Positions 62,204 to 64,000 of a DNA stretch of 64,000 nucleotides are shown one piece after another. Every line of letters begins with the position of its first letter. Position 1 is the first letter of the stretch. The DNA is from Mycobacterium colombiense CECT 3035 (GTDB lineage: Bacteria; Actinomycetota; Actinomycetes; Mycobacteriales; Mycobacteriaceae): the NCBI RefSeq assembly GCF_002105755.1, contig NZ_CP020821.1:1116001-1180000 (forward strand), given 5' to 3'. Position numbers and translations under genes: made by a program. Below the pieces are notes generated by a model. It saw nothing but the letters and a program-made list of their open reading frames with translations, was not told the origin of the DNA and did no database searches.

Positions 62204-63946
62204 CTAGAGCGTTTGGTGGCGCCCGAAGTACTTGTGGTCTTCGCTGTAGCCGCCGTACCCGCTACCGATGTCGTGGTAGTCGGCGACGAACTCGATGCCC
62301 TTGATCCACTTCACCAGCTTGAAGCCGTGCTGCAATTCGTTGCGCAGCCGCAGCGGCCTGCCGTGCATGTAGGGCAGCTGCTGGTCGTTCATGTTGTACG
62401 CCAGCATCGTCATGTGGTGGTCCATCTGGCCGATGTGGTGGGCGTTGTAGTAGATGCCGCCGGTGGCGCCCAGCCCCATCGAGTAGAAGACCGCCCATTT
62501 CGCCTCGGGCAGCGGTTTGACGATGTCCATGATCGTTTTCATCTGCACGCCGCCCCATTTGGCGACGCCCGACCACGCCTGGATGCAGAAGTGCTGGCTG
62601 ATCTGCTCGTGGTAGGGCAGCGCCATCAGGTCCTCGAGCGAGAATTCCATCGGGTGCTCGACGAGCCCGTAGACCTTGAGCCGCCAGTCCTTGAAGTCGT
62701 CGCGCTCCAGCTCCTTGTACTCGACGGTCTCCGGCAGGCGGCCGTTGCGCCAGTGATGCGGCGAGATGTCTTTTTCGGTGAAGGCGCCGGGCTTGGGGTC
62801 CAGCTGCTCGAGCATCCGCTGGAAGGGGCCCACCAGTGCATACCCGACCCGTTGCACCACCCGGGGATGCTTGATGGTGAACGGAGTGGCCCAGACCCAC
62901 GCGATCGCCGTGATCACCATCGCCAGCGAGAAGATCCCGAAACCGATCCAGCTGTTGTCGTCACGGGAGGCGAACATGTGGTTGAGGTTCCGCAGCGCCT
63001 CGGTCGTCAGCACCATCGTGACGTGCACCAGGATGAAGAACAGGAAATAGACCAGCACCACGAAGTGCAGCGACCGGGCGTGCTGGATGCTCAGCCGCTT
63101 GCTGAGCCAGTGCACCCGCTGGGACAGCGCGGGCGACATGCCCAGGCCGGTGATCAGCGCGGCCGGGGCGGCGATGAAGACGGTGGTGAAATAGGCCAGC
63201 AGCTGCAGGCCGTTGTAGGCGACCCAGCCGTTGTCGGTCGGCCAGTCCAGCGACAGGTACTGAATGGCCACCGACGCCGCGTTCGGGAAGACGTCCCAGC
63301 TCATCGGCACGATGTGGCGCCACTGACCGGTGGCGAACAACAGCACGTAGAAGACGGCCCCGTTGACGAGCCACAGCACGTCGATGCCCAGGTGCCACCA
63401 ACGGGCCAGGCCGATCGAGTGCCGGAAGCCGGGCAGCCCCAACTGCGGCGGCAGGGCGACGGTGTCGGCGTTGGCGGTCCACAACTCGTCGTCCGGAACC
63501 GGCGGACCCACCCGCAGCCACTCGTCCTTGCCGGGGGTGGCGTTGCGGCTGAAGTAAAGGCGGGGATGGTCGCAGAGGATCTGGATGCCCGTCCTGATGA
63601 TGAACATCATCATGAAGAGGTTGAAGAAGTGCGTCCAGCCGATCCACGCGGGCAGGCCGGGGGGCACGCCGGTGCTGTCCGATCCGGGGTAGCGCTGGAT
63701 GAACGACTGCACCGCCGGCACGTTGTGCAGGCCTTTGCCGACCGCGATCCCGGCGATCAGCACGGCAAACCCGATGGGGATCAGCCAGAGCAGGTTGAAC
63801 CATCGGTCGCGGCCGATGCGCAGCTTCGGGGCGGTGGCCCGCCTGGTGAGATCGAAGCCGCCACCGTAGTGCTCCACATCGATGATGTCTTCGGCGGTGT
63901 GTATCTCGTTGCGGTAGTCCGGGTTCGACGTCAGCGGCGTGCCCAC
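62204..63946 (-). CDS. cytochrome b/molybdopterin fusion oxidoreductase (sulfite oxidase-like)
   Basis: 580 residues. The N-terminal part (about 45-360) has at least five membrane helices with several His residues (H106, H127, H176, H185, H294, H308) that could bind heme b, as in cytochrome b561-like proteins. The C-terminal part (about 405-575) is an oxidoreductase molybdopterin-binding domain with HFCIQAWSGVAKWGGV (Cys454, molybdenum ligand) and YNMNDQQLPYMHGRPLRLRN. It should couple oxidation or reduction of a small substrate to the membrane. The gene lies close to the right edge but is complete. Confidence 0.88.
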   Translation of the reverse strand: MGTPLTSNPDYRNEIHTAEDIIDVEHYGGGFDLTRRATAPKLRIGRDRWFNLLWLIPIGFAVLIAGIAVGKGLHNVPAVQSFIQRYPGSDSTGVPPGLPAWIGWTHFFNLFMMMFIIRTGIQILCDHPRLYFSRNATPGKDEWLRVGPPVPDDELWTANADTVALPPQLGLPGFRHSIGLARWWHLGIDVLWLVNGAVFYVLLFATGQWRHIVPMSWDVFPNAASVAIQYLSLDWPTDNGWVAYNGLQLLAYFTTVFIAAPAALITGLGMSPALSQRVHWLSKRLSIQHARSLHFVVLVYFLFFILVHVTMVLTTEALRNLNHMFASRDDNSWIGFGIFSLAMVITAIAWVWATPFTIKHPRVVQRVGYALVGPFQRMLEQLDPKPGAFTEKDISPHHWRNGRLPETVEYKELERDDFKDWRLKVYGLVEHPMEFSLEDLMALPYHEQISQHFCIQAWSGVAKWGGVQMKTIMDIVKPLPEAKWAVFYSMGLGATGGIYYNAHHIGQMDHHMTMLAYNMNDQQLPYMHGRPLRLRNELQHGFKLVKWIKGIEFVADYHDIGSGYGGYSEDHKYFGRHQTL

Positions 63947-64000
63947 TGCCAGCGTCGATACCGAGCCGCTCTGCGCCGCTCGCCCTCCACCGGTCCCCGC
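63947..64000. other. right-edge sequence, nothing recognised
   Basis: 54 bases upstream of the fusion oxidoreductase start; too short to judge. Probably its promoter region or the end of a neighbouring gene. Confidence 0.4.

Overview
The window is a 64 kb piece of a high-GC actinobacterial chromosome, almost certainly a slow-growing Mycobacterium (Mycobacterium avium complex-like is my best guess, by inference only). The pointers are: a 13E12-type DUF222/HNH gene, a cutinase-like protein, mycofactocin-coupled SDRs next to P450s, an F420 (deazaflavin)-dependent reductase-like protein, a SigF-type sigma factor, several lipoproteins, an ANTAR-only protein, a DUF4407 protein, tandem CaiB/BaiF and enoyl-CoA hydratase genes, and a MIRU-like 54-bp tandem repeat. 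I see no rRNA, tRNA, CRISPR array, prophage or insertion sequence.

Layout. 1-3 kb: end of a probable molybdopterin oxidoreductase, a membrane protein, a dehalogenase-like hydrolase, a LysR regulator, a SHOCT membrane protein and a frameshifted small secreted protein. 3.3-7 kb: an operon of AMP-dependent ligase, class II aldolase and amidohydrolase. 7-17 kb: mixed enzymes (hydrolase, GbsR/MarR regulator with methyltransferase, nitronate monooxygenase, sulfatase, methyltransferase, Gfo/Idh oxidoreductase), an ECF41-like sigma factor, two DoxX-type genes (one truncated), a sugar isomerase-like gene and a lipoprotein. 17.6-26.1 kb: a TetR gene followed by P450, mycofactocin SDR, enoyl-CoA hydratase, double CaiB, SDR and phosphotransferase-like genes; the same putative operator lies in front of the TetR gene and of the operon. 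26-33 kb: a broken 13E12 gene, then a minus-strand tetR-P450-SDR-M24 peptidase operon. 33-45 kb: deazaflavin reductase, paired lipoproteins around a DUF2231 protein, a SigF paralogue, SDR, cutinase, TetR genes, a D-aminoacylase-like hydrolase, a methyltransferase and a DEAD-box helicase. 44.6-46.6 kb: a nitrile hydratase operon (beta, alpha and a small beta-like third gene). 46.7-57.7 kb: a catabolic cluster with two enoyl-CoA hydratases, a ketosteroid dehydrogenase-like flavoprotein, a Rieske oxygenase (frameshifted), FadD, E1 alpha, E1 beta, a free-standing lipoyl protein, a mycofactocin SDR and CaiB. 58-64 kb: ANTAR protein, broken DUF4407 gene, a conserved protein, a three-copy 54-bp tandem repeat, an Rv0910-like SRPBCC protein, a small membrane protein and a cytochrome b/molybdopterin fusion oxidoreductase.

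How the genes fit together. The three large catabolic groups each pair oxygenases (P450 or Rieske) with alcohol/ketone dehydrogenases, CoA activation or transfer, and beta-oxidation-type hydratases. This suggests degradation of hydrophobic, probably alicyclic or isoprenoid, substrates; the actual substrates cannot be read from the sequence. Four genes are each broken by what looks like a one-base deletion, three of them inside short G/C runs. Either the assembly has homopolymer errors or these genes are truly inactivated.
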